The notes under the pieces: model-generated | Seen by the model: the letters and a program-made list of their open reading frames with translations, nothing else | Told to the model about the DNA's origin: nothing | Database searches by the model: none | Part shown: positions 47,401 through 57,900 of the stretch, in pieces | How the letters are laid out: every line of letters starts with the position of its first letter | How positions within the stretch are numbered: the stretch's first letter is position 1 | Position numbers and translations under genes: made by a program | DNA from: Hormiphora californensis | Taxonomy: Eukaryota > Ctenophora > Tentaculata > Cydippida > Pleurobrachiidae | NCBI GenBank assembly: GCA_020137815.1 | Contig: CM035353.1 | Coordinates: 8,799,454 to 8,863,453, forward strand | Direction of reading: 5' to 3' | DNA: 64,000 nucleotides

Positions 47401-50400
47401 GTACTACCCACCATGTCTTTTGCACTCCAGCTGCAACCCATCTCCAAACACTTGTCAATGAGAGTCAGATTGTGACCGAGCACCGCCAGATGGAGACAGT
47501 TTTGTTGGTAACTAGAGTTATTATATATGGAGGCACTGTTAGGAATGCATTGCCCAACCATTAACAATTATTGATAACTATGATAACGCAACTTACGGCC
47601 CTTAAAAATACCACATGCTAACATGTGATAGGCGCACAAAAAACGAACTCACGAGAAAGGGGGATGAAAACTTCAAAAATCCGACAACGAAAATTTATGA
47701 TTTAATATAGTTAAAATAAAAATAAATCAAGGATGAGATTAGCAGGATCAATATCATGGTAGTTGGGTGGCAACCGCCGAAACGCTGTGTTAAAACCATG
47801 CGTCCTCCCTGTGTCGAACAGCTGGGTAGCAGAGCTTTCCCAACTAGGGTGCCACCCAACTACCATGTCAGGTAAAATAATTTATATAATAAGAAACATA
47901 CCCATCCAGTTGAGTCGGGTCGAGGCCTTTTCTAAGAAGTAGGGTAAAACAATCAAAATCCCCTTTGTAGGCTGACCAATGAAGAGTATTGTCCCCTTGC
48001 TTGTCACATGTCTGGTTGGTTTAGTTAATTACCCAGTCGCTTGTAGTGGGAAAACGGTAATGGAAAACGGAGATACAGTAAGAAGACGCACAACCGTGGC
48101 CAATCAGTGTGCTAGTACGTGCTGACACATGAAATTTTTGCCGTGTGTTATGCAAAGTCTGCGTCTCCTTACTGTAATTCCATTACGGTAATGCCACTAC
48201 AAGCGGCAGCGTTAGTTGTATTAAATGTTAAAATGTTAATAGTTGTCTTCAGTTAGTTAGTAATATTGTATTTACATGTGGGTTTGCACCCCGGTGTAGC
48301 AGCCAGGCGGTTGTTAAAGGTTGAGAAAACTGAGCAGATACGATAAGAGGAGTCACTCCTGTGTTATCCGGTGTTTCAACATCGATACCTAAAAATAATA
48401 ATATCTTTGCCTTATAAAGGGATTTCTGGTAAAGCGCTCGACAGGATCAAGATTCTGGAGCTGATTACAAAGTATAACAAGATTTAATAAGCGTTTACTC
48501 AAGTTTCATGCTTTCACAATCATGATGATTGTAATCAGTGTCATCCTCTCTCTAGCCATGTTATTAATTCATTACCTAGTACAGTCGGACCCCGATTTAA
48601 CGGCACCCTCGGGGGAAAGGGTTTTGTCCGTTAAATCGGGGTGTCCGTTAAATCGGGGTAGAGCCTATTTGGCCCATAAAACCCTATTTTTGTCCAAAAT
48701 GCTATACTAAAACACTTTTAAATGTTAAATTGAAATAAAGTATCCATGTATTGATTATATAATCATTTCTGATTAGGAAAGGAAAATAATTTAAAAAAAT
48801 TTATGAAAAATTTTCTAAGGTACACTACTACCAACCACGACCGAATCGTTTTTCGAATCAGTGCATCTTATCGCATGTCCTGTCGCTAATTAGACGGTTC
48901 GAAACGAACCGATACGTGATACCATGCCGAATCAGGGCACTTTCAGCGGAGTGAGGAAGAATTCGAATTTCAAAATATCTTTTTCTCTGAAAATTCATGG
49001 GGAGCACCGATCAAAGCATTGACAATCATTCTGTAAAATTTTGCAAAAAAAGTTGTGAAAATTTTTCAAAGGTTTATCAACCACGTTTGAATCGTGTTTC
49101 GAATCAGTGCATCTTATCGCATGCCATGTCGCTAATTAGACGGTTCGAAACGAAGCGACACGTGATCCCCATTGAATCGCAATTTTGACGCTTGGATAAC
49201 TTGCAATTCGATGGGCCCAATGGAGATCACATATCTGTTCGCTTCGAACTGTCTAATTACCGGCAAGACATGTAATAAGATGCATCGATTCGAAACACGA
49301 TTCGGACGTGGTTGATACACCTTTGAAAAATTTTCAAAAAAATTTTCAAAAAAAAATTCAAAAAATTTTGGGGGAAATTTATCCTGCCGTTAAATCGGGG
49401 TGCCGCTAAATCGGGGGCCGTTAAATCGGGGTCCGACTGTATCCTTTTTTCGAGCAGGTGTGAGTATAATGTGTTTTAATTTATATACCCTGCTAACTTA
49501 AATAATGCGCCAGTGGCGAGAAGTCCCACTAGCGCGCTCTCGATAACCAGCCAGTCCAGCGGCAGATTATTTCCCACTGGCAGGTTATTTATTTTTAACT
49601 CCTATGTTACATTCAAAGTGTGTGTAAATGATCAGTTCTTACTGAAATACAGAGGGAACACTGTTTGGAAGAGTTACACACTAGATTGGAGAGAAAGAAA
49701 CAACACATTCCGTCAATTACTCTCTCTTTATCTTCCCTTTTGTTTCACTATCTCAATTCCTCTGTGTTATGTCTGGCATGCCCCATATCTTGTTATTTCT
49801 TTCTCTCTCTCCTTAGTAACTGTTACCAAACAATGTACACTCAATTGAGAGATGTTTTTGACTGTTTCTCAGTTCTCTTTGTGTGTTTTGATTAGTGTTC
49901 TCTCTCTTGTTAGTATGTAATACTTGTAACAAACAACTAAAGCAGGGTATATAACCTATAAACTCTTGCCATAGACGCGTTATAGGTTTAAAGTGAGAGT
50001 GGACCGGATCAGAATTGGACAAGTTTGTTGTAGGTAGTAGAGATTAGCTTTCTGAGCATTTTGCGTTTTTGCCGCTCAAAATCGCCCCACCCATCACTGA
50101 GATATTTTTGTTATGTTGGGAGAACTCCTATTTAATCAGTATGTATAAAACATAATAGAAACAATCGTGGTGTTTTACTAACACATTCTGAATATAAGTA
50201 GTGAGGTTGACATGTCCATGCACAGAAGCAGGGCAATGCAAGCCAGCATATTACAAATTTATAAAATGTGTTAGTAAAACACAAGGTTTGTTTCTATCCT
50301 GTTTGTTAAATATTGATCCAGCAGGAATTCTCCCAACAAACATATCTCAGTGATGGGTGGGTCGATTTTGAGCGGCAAAAACGCAAAATGCTCAGAGAGC

Positions 50401-51874
50401 TAATCTCTACCACCTACAACAAACTTGTTCTATTCTGATCCGGTCCACTCTCACTTTAAACCCCTCCGCCTCTCCCTCGGCTACGCCTCGGGATCGTCGT
50501 CGTGATTTAAACCAGTTTATCCGCCAGTGGCGGATAAACTACAGCTACCTTCTCCCAGCGGCACGCTGGGAGAAAAGTATCTGAAATAACGCGCCACTGG
50601 CAAGAGTTTATGCCTCATATATATCTACAGGATTATGGGACCAGTTATTCCCTCAGTTTTATAAGTCAAGTTTATTTCGTCGTCTATATATTGTTTTTCA
50701 ACCAGAGCTGTTCGAGTGTGTCATATAACGGGTGACAACTAAAAATCTGGACATTTTTCTGTGAGCTCTAGCGCCGGTCTCGTTTGAGATACAGCTTCGG
50801 GCTAGTGATAGAACGAATTTTCAGACAATTTTGAATCAGAATAACATAACGGGAAAGACTAAAAAGTTCATTTTCATTGCCATATCGCATCATTTCCTCT
50901 TGACTCACCAAAGCATGTAGTACGGAGATATGAGATTTCTATGTGATCAGAAACAACCTTCCCGATGAAATAGAATTCTCAAAATTGGAAGTCTGGTTGT
51001 TCATGCCATAACCAACATAACTGCCAAGTTTCAACATTTTAGCTTATCAGGAAATTGGTTTTCCATGTCATAAATGTTTCGAGAGATCGTCAAAATGGCG
51101 ATTTTTCAAATTACCTGTAAACTACGATTTGAAAGGTTTGTTACAGATGATTCTGTGATCAGAATTGACATTAACGGAGTGTGAAACAAGGTTAATTTCG
51201 TTCAAAATTGTCTGAAAAATCATTCTATCGCTGCCCCGAAGCTGTATCTCAAAAAGAACAGACGCTAGAGGTGCTAGAAAAGTGTGTAAATTTCATGTAA
51301 TACATGCTTTGGTGGGTCAAGAGGAAATGATGCGATATGGCAATGAAAATGAACTTTTTAGTCTTTCCCGTTGTGTTATTCTGATTCAAAATTGTCTGAA
51401 AAATCGTTCTATCACTGGCCTGAAGCTGTATCTCAAACGGGGACGGCGCTAGAGCTCACAGAAAAGTGTCCAGATTTTTAGTTGTCACCCGTTAATTAGT
51501 CGAGGATATACCGCTCTGATGATTCGGCGGAACATCGTCAATATTTTGGCATGTCTCTGATGATTGAATCATTGGAACAATTACTTGTTAATTTTAAAAC
51601 GTTTTAGACCTGGAGTTCGTCAGACTTAGAGTCCGCGACCTGGCGGGTGTTCTAGTTGCACCAAATAAGAATTAGCAGACCTTAACTAAAATGGGTTACC
51701 GTTCTCAAAAAGGTATTCCAAAATGTGGATGTGTCCCCGGGATGCCGCCCAGTGTACACACTGGTACAGGACATCATTTCTTGTAGGCTGGTCGAGAGGT
51801 ACAGAGAGGCTCTCAAAGTAACGTATCACCTCAATATGGCCTCCCAGTGCAGCCCAATGGATGCCATAGTAACC
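40644..51874 (-). CDS. Ankyrin-repeat DHHC palmitoyltransferase (HIP14/ZDHHC17-like), 5' end missing
   Basis: Exons (5' to 3'): 51874-51700, 48388-48276, 48011-47902, 47511-47346, 46497-46292, 45985-45810, 45519-45388, 42519-42379, 42308-42210, 40747-40644 (stop TAA). All introns are GT-AG and all nine joins keep phase, giving about 475 residues. The order is five or so ankyrin repeats, two membrane helices, the DHHC cysteine-rich domain, two more membrane helices and a cytosolic tail. That is the plan of HIP14 (ZDHHC17/13) and yeast Akr1, Golgi enzymes that transfer palmitate to protein cysteines. The first exon starts mid-codon inside an ankyrin repeat, so at least one upstream exon is missing; it would be expected in 51.9-53.7 kb or beyond SCO1. 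Introns carry fold-backs, a piggyBac-type MITE and pogo-like MITEs. Confidence 0.85.
40841..41067. mobile_element. MITE in the last intron of the DHHC gene
   Basis: ACAGTGGTCATCTGACAT and ATGTCGGATGACCACTGT are the ends. The arms continue inward (GACGTGAAATTCGACCTGAA and inverse) for about 90 bp. Confidence 0.8.
41158..42158. mobile_element. Fold-back element, arms about 450 bp
   Basis: TTAAGGCCAGAGGGGG... is mirrored by CCCCCTCTGGCCTTAA at the right end. Long inner matches include GAGGTTAACTTTTCGCCCAA / TGGGCGAAAAGTTAACCTC and CAACCTTTTGTTG / CAACAAAAGGTTG. The arms differ near the outer ends (41200-41280 has no clear partner). Confidence 0.8.
42825..43640. mobile_element. Second copy of the 41158 fold-back family, split by a nested TIR element
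   Basis: 42825-42977 and 43493-43640 match the 41158 element (TATTCAACAAAAGGTT; CTTGATAAGATCTATC; AGGCGAAAAGTTAACCTC; CGGACCAAACCCCGAAAGTG). Between them 42992-43492 is an insertion with ends GCCTGCCGCAAGAATCTCA and TGAGATTTTTGCGGCAGGC next to poly-G and poly-C runs. The nested piece is rich in AAATCTCAAAAATCTCA. Confidence 0.75.
43729..43818. repeat. Hairpin repeat related to 12713-12791
   Basis: AATAGTTCATGTGTTGATTG and the inverse at the right end with a degenerate centre (TATTATTGGAAGAAACCAAAG). It is followed by the same TCGATCATGAGACTCAAG as the 12.7 kb copy. Confidence 0.8.
44098..44480. repeat. (AG)n and (CT)n microsatellites in inverted arrangement
   Basis: 44098-44168 is AG, with AGAGAATGTGTGTG following to 44215; 44382-44480 is CT with CTCACATTCTCTTTCTC. 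Together they form a 370 bp imperfect inverted repeat within intron 7 of the DHHC gene. Confidence 0.85.
44508..45368. repeat. Dispersed GCAGGCTCG repeat, copy 2, interrupted
   Basis: It matches 26683-26985 closely. The unit stops at 44789, resumes at 45343 and ends near 45368; the interruption is the element at 44790-45342. Confidence 0.85.
44790..45342. mobile_element. 553 bp MITE with TTAA target duplication
   Basis: The ends are CAGTATTACGCCTACG and its imperfect inverse CGTGGGCGTGATACTG, flanked by TTAA at 44786-44789 and 45343-45346. The empty site (TTTTAACCAGTC) is preserved in the sister repeat at 26955-26966. Subterminal GGGTCAAATTTATCC and its inverse extend the TIR pairing. TTAA duplication is the rule for piggyBac-superfamily elements; the terminal CAG is not the usual CC start, so superfamily is inference. 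Confidence 0.85.
45388..46497 (-). CDS. Membrane and catalytic DHHC exons
   Basis: 46497-46292: two hydrophobic helices ([32 protein letters not shown]). 45985-45810: the loop [16 protein letters not shown] and the start of the zinc domain [10 protein letters not shown]. 45519-45388: [20 protein letters not shown] then [10 protein letters not shown]. The DHHC active site is intact and the zinc-binding Cys/His pattern C-X2-C...HC-X2-C-X2-C...C is complete. The position after DHHC-P is Tyr instead of the usual Trp, and the following Asn-Cys is Thr-Cys; both are unusual but are seen in divergent members. Confidence 0.88.
46652..47311. mobile_element. MITE with internal hairpins in DHHC intron 4
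   Basis: TTAGGCCTTGAG ... GCATACTGTTCTTGATGAAC at the left; GTTCATCACGAACAGTATGC ... AAGGCCTTAA at the right. Internal palindromes include GGTCACGTGACC at 46957-46968. A C14 tract lies at 46678-46690. Confidence 0.7.
47346..51874 (-). CDS. Ankyrin-repeat exons of the DHHC gene
   Basis: 51874-51700 encodes [20 protein letters not shown] and [20 protein letters not shown], two repeats. 48388-48276 encodes [17 protein letters not shown] and LLHRGANPH. 48011-47902 encodes [20 protein letters not shown] and LLLRKGLDP. 47511-47346 encodes [20 protein letters not shown] and [20 protein letters not shown]. The LHWA and CLHLAVLG signatures match HIP14 ankyrin repeats, which bind substrate tails such as huntingtin and SNAP25. 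The acceptor of the first exon lies 22 bases from a long (AG)n tract, which is CT in the transcript. Confidence 0.82.
48026..48215. mobile_element. 185 bp MITE, copy 2 (partner at 36816-37000)
   Basis: CGCTTGTAGTGGGAAAACGG to ATGCCACTACAAGCG. It lies between the exons at 48276-48388 and 47902-48011 and fills nearly the whole intron. Confidence 0.85.
48582..49439. mobile_element. pogo-like MITE, 858 bp long form
   Basis: CAGTCGGACCCCGATTTA to ATCGGGGTCCGACTG flanked by TA. It is the same length as 4180-5037 and shares its interior (TCATGGGGAGCACCGATCAA; GACGGTTCGAAACGAA). Confidence 0.85.
49992..50458. mobile_element. MITE of the GTGAGAGTGGACCG family, complete
   Basis: AAGTGAGAGTGGACCGGATC ... 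is mirrored by GATCCGGTCCACTCTCACTT. Arms of about 170 bp include TTGCGTTTTTGCCGCTCAAA and inverse. It is nested within a 49490-50640 region that starts and ends with related AAATAA-GCGCCA-TGGC sequences. Confidence 0.85.
50726..51497. mobile_element. Fold-back element, arms about 250 bp or more
   Basis: TAACGGGTGACAACTAAAAA ... is mirrored by TTTTTAGTTGTCACCCGTTA. The arms carry GAGATACAGCTTCGGGC-AGTGATAGAACGA and inverse, and a further copy of that inner segment lies near 51200-51250. It lies in the intron between the exons at 51700 and 48388. Confidence 0.85.
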
Positions 51875-51893
51875 TAAACGTCAGGAGATACGT

Positions 51894-51895
<2 letters not shown>

Positions 51896-51958
<63 letters not shown>

Positions 51959-52056
51959 GGAGCTCGAGAGATAGAGCGATCGCTCTCTCGCTAGGTCTCA
52001 TCTCTCCTCTCTCTCTCTCTCTCTCTCTCGTCTCTCGCTCTAGCTCTATCTTCTCG

Positions 52057-52093
<37 letters not shown>

Positions 52094-52142
52094 CTCTTCT
52101 CTCTCTCTCTCTCCTCTCTCGTCTGCTCTCTCATCTCTCTCG

Positions 52143-52210
<68 letters not shown>

Positions 52211-52216
52211 CTCTCT

Positions 52217-52281
<65 letters not shown>

Positions 52282-52375
52282 GCTCTCTCTCTCTCTTCTC
52301 TCTTCTCTCTCTCTCCTCTCTCCTCTCTCGCTCTTCTCTCCCCTCTCTCTCTCTCTCTCTCTCCCTCCTTTTCCT
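51896..52375. repeat. (AG)n then (CT)n low-complexity tract
   Basis: 51896-51953 is AG, 51999-52375 is mainly CT with single-base interruptions. Frames through this are Ser/Leu or Arg/Glu repeats and are not genes. Confidence 0.9.
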
Positions 52376-53746
52376 TCTCTTCCCGCCACCCTTTTCCTAG
52401 CCATTTCCTTTTCCTCTTTCTTTCCGCCTCTCTCTTATCACAGCCTCGTCTTCATTAACTGTTTTATATTCTTTCCTGTTTCCCGAGCTGCTTGCTTCAC
52501 GGTCTGTTGGCCTCGTATTTCCTGCGATTCTGGTGCGATACCGATGCCCTCTAGCATTTGTGTAGCTATCTATCTTCATCTGTAGACATGTGTTTTAACT
52601 GTTTTTATTAAAAAGTATAGAAGCTCTCTTCTCCTCTTCCGTTTCTCCGAGCTGGTCTCTCTTGCTGGGTCTTCTTCGCGGTCGATCCTCTCCTTCTATG
52701 TTCTGGGCATCCGGCCGCAGTATTCTCTCCGTTTCTCTTGATACCTCAGCCACTCCCGGCACTCCATTGTCGTAGTCTTTCACGTCTAGTTTCAAGCTCT
52801 TTCTTCGTTTCACTCTCTCCCGTGGGTCTTCTTTATCGGGTTTTATTTATCTTTAAACCATGTTTTTCTTTCATTGTGTTTTGCAAAGAAGCTTCCTTTT
52901 TTCTTTTTGTTTTCGGTAGGACTCCTCCATGCTGATCTTCGTTGGACGGTCATTTTTAATTTCCAGTCTCTACCTCTTCTGGGTTCTTAGTTATACGGTC
53001 TCGCTGCCTTTGGGCTTCTCTTTTAAAGGTATGGACCCAGGGGCTGTCTTTCTGTTCTCATCTTAGTCAATGTGGCCCTTTTTTTTGGGGTTTTGGGGTT
53101 TGTTTTTCCCCTTTTTTTTCCCCTCTCCCCCCCCCCCCCCCCCCTCCCCCTTTTTTTTCCCCCCCCTTCCCCCCTTTTTTCCCTCCCCCCCCCCCCCCCC
53201 CCCTTTTTTCCCCCCCCCCCCCCCCCCACCCCCCCCCGGGGCCCCCTCTCCCCCCCCCCCCCTTCCCCCTTCCCCTATCTCATGCCTTAATGTAGTACCT
53301 CATAAATTGTTAATAAAACTTTCTTCCTCCATCGGACCAAGCTATTTCACTCTTCTTGGCATACACGTTATCTTTCCTTCCAGCACCACTGTCCTCTCAA
53401 TCGGCCTCCTGTGCTCGCTCCTCTCTTCTCTTCCTCGTTCCTTCCCTCTTCTCTTCTTACTTCCGTTCTTCTTCGATTAGTAACAATGCACGAATGCTGC
53501 TGCTGCACACAAATCCGTACATAGACGGTACGCTTTCTACGTTTCAGGCCGAGAGTGGGCGAGAGCAGAGTCAGAACTCATTCACTTCTATGCTTTTTGG
53601 AGAATAGAAGGAAGTTGAATCTCAATCGATAATGGATAAACATAACGGCACGGAAATCATGTCGATATCTTCCAACAAACAAAATTTCAAGTCTCTATCT
53701 CATCAAATTTCACAAAACCCAAGTGAGGGTCTCTTTAGTTTGGATT
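52376..53746. other. Pyrimidine-rich DNA between the DHHC gene and SCO1; no gene recognised
   Basis: Mostly CT-rich with long C and T homopolymers at 53067-53275 that may be poorly resolved sequence. The missing 5' exon of the ankyrin-DHHC gene could be here. A minus-strand stretch at 53517-53457 (MYGFVCSSSIRALLLIEEER, then GTAAGA) has a good donor, but its phase does not fit the next known exon, so it is not called. Confidence 0.4.
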
Positions 53747-54628
53747 TTACTTTAAACTCAATGCTTTTGCCATTCTTGCGAAAATGCTATTCGTGTTCTT
53801 TTTTACACCCTCATTATTCTTTTTATACTTATCAAAGTACTCTAAAAATATTGGGACCCGGTCCTCGAGGGGTCGATTAGACATAAAATATCCAACAGTT
53901 CTTCCATCTGGATCTATGATGTATTGAGTAACGGTATGATCGAGGATATAATCATTCGGATCATCGTATGCCTGTCCTTTACTGCGATAACACCTAAACG
54001 CATTACAGACACTATCAATTTGTTCTTCACTACCCAAGAGCCCTTGTATGGAGGGGTGATAGTCAGCCAGGTACTCGTCTAGTTGTTCCGGGGTATCTCT
54101 CTCTATATCGATCGTGATCATCAGTGGAGTTATATCAATACCATACTCTTTTGTTAGTGTATCCGTCACTTCCCCCATCATCTCCATCTGTTCAGGGCAT
54201 ATGTCAGGACAGTAGGTAAATCCAAAATAAAGCAGTACCCATTTGCCTTTCAACGTTTCAGATGATACAATTTGACCTTTTGTATTTATTAATTCGAAGG
54301 GGCCACCAATAGCTAACTCTCCATACACTTTAGCAGGACCGTTTCTACTCTCTACAGCCTCTCTATCCTTTGTGATTATAACCAAGCACATCCAGCAATA
54401 GGCCCCAACTATCCATACCAGCAGTGATTTCTTGAATCGACTCGCTGTGTACCACCACACCTTGATCCTTGTTGTTGTTGGAGTTTCCTCTGCCTCTCTT
54501 TGTACGTCCTCAATATACCTTTCTCGAGATGATTTAAGTTTTTCAGGTCGTTGAGGAAATGATTTATGTGCGAAGTATCTGCAACAGCTAGTCACCGCTC
54601 TCAAAGTTGGTATACGAGATAGATGCAT
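53747..54628 (-). CDS. SCO1: SCO1/SCO2-type cytochrome c oxidase copper chaperone
   Basis: 293 residues from the ATG at 54628, full family length. SCO proteins sit in the mitochondrial inner membrane, face the intermembrane space, bind Cu(I) and deliver it to the CuA site of cytochrome oxidase subunit II. The N-terminus is Arg/Ser-rich without acidic residues (HLSRIPTLRAVTSCCRYFAH), as in a mitochondrial import signal. A single membrane helix follows (SLLVWIVGAYCWMCLVII, about residues 68-85). The thioredoxin-like domain carries the copper motif CPDICP (CxxxC) in FGFTYCPDICPEQM, the ITIDIERDTPEQL segment and the third ligand His in YILDHTVTQYIIDPDG. No intron interrupts the frame, unusual beside its neighbours; TTATTTTAG just before the ATG suggests an intron in the 5' UTR, or a retrocopy origin. 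SCO1 and SCO2 cannot be told apart outside vertebrates. Confidence 0.93.
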   Translation of the reverse strand: MHLSRIPTLRAVTSCCRYFAHKSFPQRPEKLKSSRERYIEDVQREAEETPTTTRIKVWWYTASRFKKSLLVWIVGAYCWMCLVIITKDREAVESRNGPAKVYGELAIGGPFELINTKGQIVSSETLKGKWVLLYFGFTYCPDICPEQMEMMGEVTDTLTKEYGIDITPLMITIDIERDTPEQLDEYLADYHPSIQGLLGSEEQIDSVCNAFRCYRSKGQAYDDPNDYILDHTVTQYIIDPDGRTVGYFMSNRPLEDRVPIFLEYFDKYKKNNEGVKKNTNSIFARMAKALSLK

Positions 54629-54639
54629 CACCTAAAATA

Positions 54640-54924
54640 ATGTATTCACAGTGGTCAAACTAGTTCGTTGCAGCGGATTTTTCAAAAAGTTAATTCTAAA
54701 ATCAATAACGCGCGGAGGGGGATCCTATTGTGAGCTCAATCTTGGTCACGTGCAGATCTCGTATCGCTCACTAATAAGTAATAGGTGCTCTCCTGGTCCT
54801 GGTGTGCTCTTGGACCTGGTGCGCTCTTGGAGGCTCTTGAACTTTATGTCACCAAGTAAAGCCCGAGATGAAGTCTGTGAGACGTTAAAATCTGGGATCG
54901 AAGAAACAATAAATCAATTCATCC
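54640..54924. repeat. GTGCGCTCTTGG minisatellite piece beside the retroelement
   Basis: GTGCTCTCCTGGTCCTGGTG TGCTCTTGGACCTGGTGCGC TCTTGGAGGCTCTTGAACT at 54787-54842 is the same motif as the 61968-62290 array, and in both places it adjoins a 3' end of this reverse transcriptase family. The remainder is non-coding. Confidence 0.65.
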
Positions 54925-54971
54925 TCGGATCAATTCATCCTCGGATCCTCAAGTTCTTCTCACTCCTCTGC

Positions 54972-57900
54972 TCAGGTCACCAGTTCAGTATTTGTTAGAC
55001 TAGTGATAGCAATCTTCCTCCGATTTCCTCTTAATGCAATAAGGCATGATCTCAGGAGGGAGAATCGTAGCCTCGTCCTCAGGTGAGCCATCACTTCACT
55101 GTACGGTTCTCCGGTTCTTGTGGAGATTCGGTGTGAGAGAGTCTTTAGCACCTTTTCGAACTCATTTGCTATTCCACCTGCTGTATTCATAACCAGCGGA
55201 GAGAAGGCACCCCCTTCAACTTCTCGTACACGTTTTCCGTACGATTGCTTCTTGCTAGCCTCGTTTCTTCGGTAGAGTTGGTCGAGGGGCGTGTCGATAT
55301 AGGAGGGCGAATTGGCATGGAAAATTCGCACATCCATATGAGCCAGCTGCATTTTTCGCCACATGTCAAGTGCAACCACATCCATCCTTGCATCAGGGGC
55401 TGTGTTTGCCGAAGGGTGAAAGTGTATTCCGTCCGGACAAGGGAGAAGTAGCTTCTCTGTTTCCACACCTTTGAGGCCCGCATACGAGCATATCTCCGCC
55501 ATTAGGTCCCTGATGTTGTCGTGACGGAGGATGGAATAGCCCCCGGTTGAACAGGACAAGGTATGGTCCGCATTGTTTGGCTTTCCACATACGCATGTCG
55601 CGCCCAAATCTTTGACCTCAAACCCGTATCGCAGTGCCACTGAGTCGACGAATTCCAATTGATTCAGTTCGAAGCCCAGGTGAGGGTAGGGTGTTGCCGT
55701 GAGCCATACAGATGCTCCGGCCTCTCCAGCGAGCTCTAGACATCTCACTAGCTTTGGGCATGTGATTCTAGTGAGTAACTCTTTGAGAGTGTCTGAGTGG
55801 TGGTCATCATTCTCCTTTGCTATCTTATTCCTTGCCTCTCTTGCATTCTTCTCCACTAGAGCCATTTCTATTTCTTCTTCGTTACGGCATAGTATCAAAT
55901 CAACAAGGGGCTTCGTCAATGCTCGGGAGTTGCTGTATGATCTGTCAGAGGTTTTGACGGGGTTCTCAATTCCCATTCCACCCTTCCCAGAGGGGAGTGC
56001 CAGTATCTCCCGTTCTAGGTCGGACACTTGACGGCCCACCAGACATGGAATCAACTGTGAACGGATGGTGTGTTCAAGCGGATCAAACAGATCACTGATG
56101 TCTGGAACTGTTCGCTGGAGAAAGGCCCACTTGAATCGGAAGCTTCTCACAAAGTTGCTGTACGCCAAATGAGGATGGGCTTTGGCAATAGCCACAAGAT
56201 TTTCCAGCTCAATGCACCATTTGGAAACTGCAGCAGAAACAAATGTTTGCTTGAAGGTCTCAGATCCTATGGAAGCACCTAGGTGACGAGCACCTTCAGC
56301 AGTGATTTGAACCCCAGTATCTCCAAACAGTCGCTTTGCATGGTCGAGCAGTTCAGGTTTCACGATAAGATGGCACTTTGCAGGGTTTACAAAATATCCG
56401 AAACTGGGGCCAAAGGTTGTCACCTTGTCAAACCACTCTAACAAGCCCGTGAGCTTCCCTGCATTGTTTGCATCGTCTGCATACCACACTTGTGTTGTAT
56501 CTGGCGTCTCCGCAAGCTCGATCAGTCTTAGTATGCCAATTGAGTAGAAGTCCATTGCAGCCGGATCTCCCTGTGTGGCTCCTTCAGAGCTCCACAGTAG
56601 CTTTTCACCAACAAAAAGTGCCCTTGGCTTCCCGTAGATGTTGGTCAGAAATGTGGAGAGGTCCGGACAGTAGAAGGTAGTGTTCTTCAGGGCCATTTTC
56701 CGGTTGAGATTGTTAAACGCGTTCTGGGCGTCCAATAACAGTACACCTTCACATTCCTCAGATTCAAACTTCTCACTCAGTGCATGGATCGCTGCCTCCA
56801 CACCTCCTAACTGACCTGCAGCTAGTTGAACCTTTCCAGCCGCATTCTTGATGTCCGACTTGATGGTGCGAATAATGGCCTTGGTCATAACACGTCTGAA
56901 ACACTCTCCTATTCCAATAGGACGTGTACCACCTCCAGGCTTGGCAAGGGGCATGAGGCGACTTGCACAGAAAATGTCCAAAGCTTTCAAGTCAACCTGC
57001 TCTGTGGCTAGGGTCCGAGCTGCTTTTGCAAGCGCTGTGCACAATGCTGGGGGTGATTTCTTGAACTTCCTGGAGCAAAGGATTCGGTGTATTCCTGTTG
57101 CATCTAGTCCACTTGGCCCTCCACTACCTTTGAGGCTTTTGCCGCATGAGAAAATCGTTTGCCCATTCATACCGTCAAAGGTGACTTCCAATACTGCATC
57201 TGTTGGCCCCTGTCTCGCCAGGGTACTGTTGGCAGGCTGACCCTTTGGGTGTTTCTCTAGCAGATCAGACAATACGGACTCGTCGTTGCAGTCCTTAACT
57301 CCAGTTGTATGCCTCTCAGGGTTCAACCATGCAGTTGCCTCTGTAACTCTCCCCTCTCTGGTTAGGTCCACAAATCTCTTAGTGCAGAGTTCCGAAGATG
57401 GGACATTGTGCTTCAATGGTTTCTGGATAACCTTGGCTTCCCGAACCAACGCCTCAAAGTCTCCATCGTGCCACAGTTTTAGGCGTCGTTTGAGAACTTG
57501 AGCATGCTCCCGATTCTTCGACTTCTTGGCCGGCTTCTGGAGTAGCAGCAGTGGGGCTATAACCAAAGCAGATAAGGACCATCCTCTGGTGTCTTCCCTA
57601 TCACTGAAGAGACCTGCCAGTCTGGTAAGTTCATCAATGAAAGAACGGCCCACTTGACCGAAGGGAACTTTGAACAGGTTGGTTGACCATCCCTGACTGA
57701 TCATAGAGATGTTGGAGAAAGCCTCGATGAGCTCTTCCCCATTCAACGGTCCCCAACAGTTAGCTTTACAAGGCACTGTAGTCTTCCAAACTAATCTGTT
57801 TAGGTTGAAACAGGCAGTACAATACCACACTACAGGTGTATGAACCATTTGTTCAGATTGATTAACCGGTGTCATGCAGGTCTGGTGAAAAGGTTCATGA

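Noticed and set aside
51847-52458. Long open frames of Ser/Leu or Arg/Glu repeats
   Set aside because: They are produced by (CT)n and (AG)n tracts that stay open in all frames; there is no unique sequence or splice signal. The same applies to 30623-30952, 33731-34129, 44284-44652 and 26370-26822.
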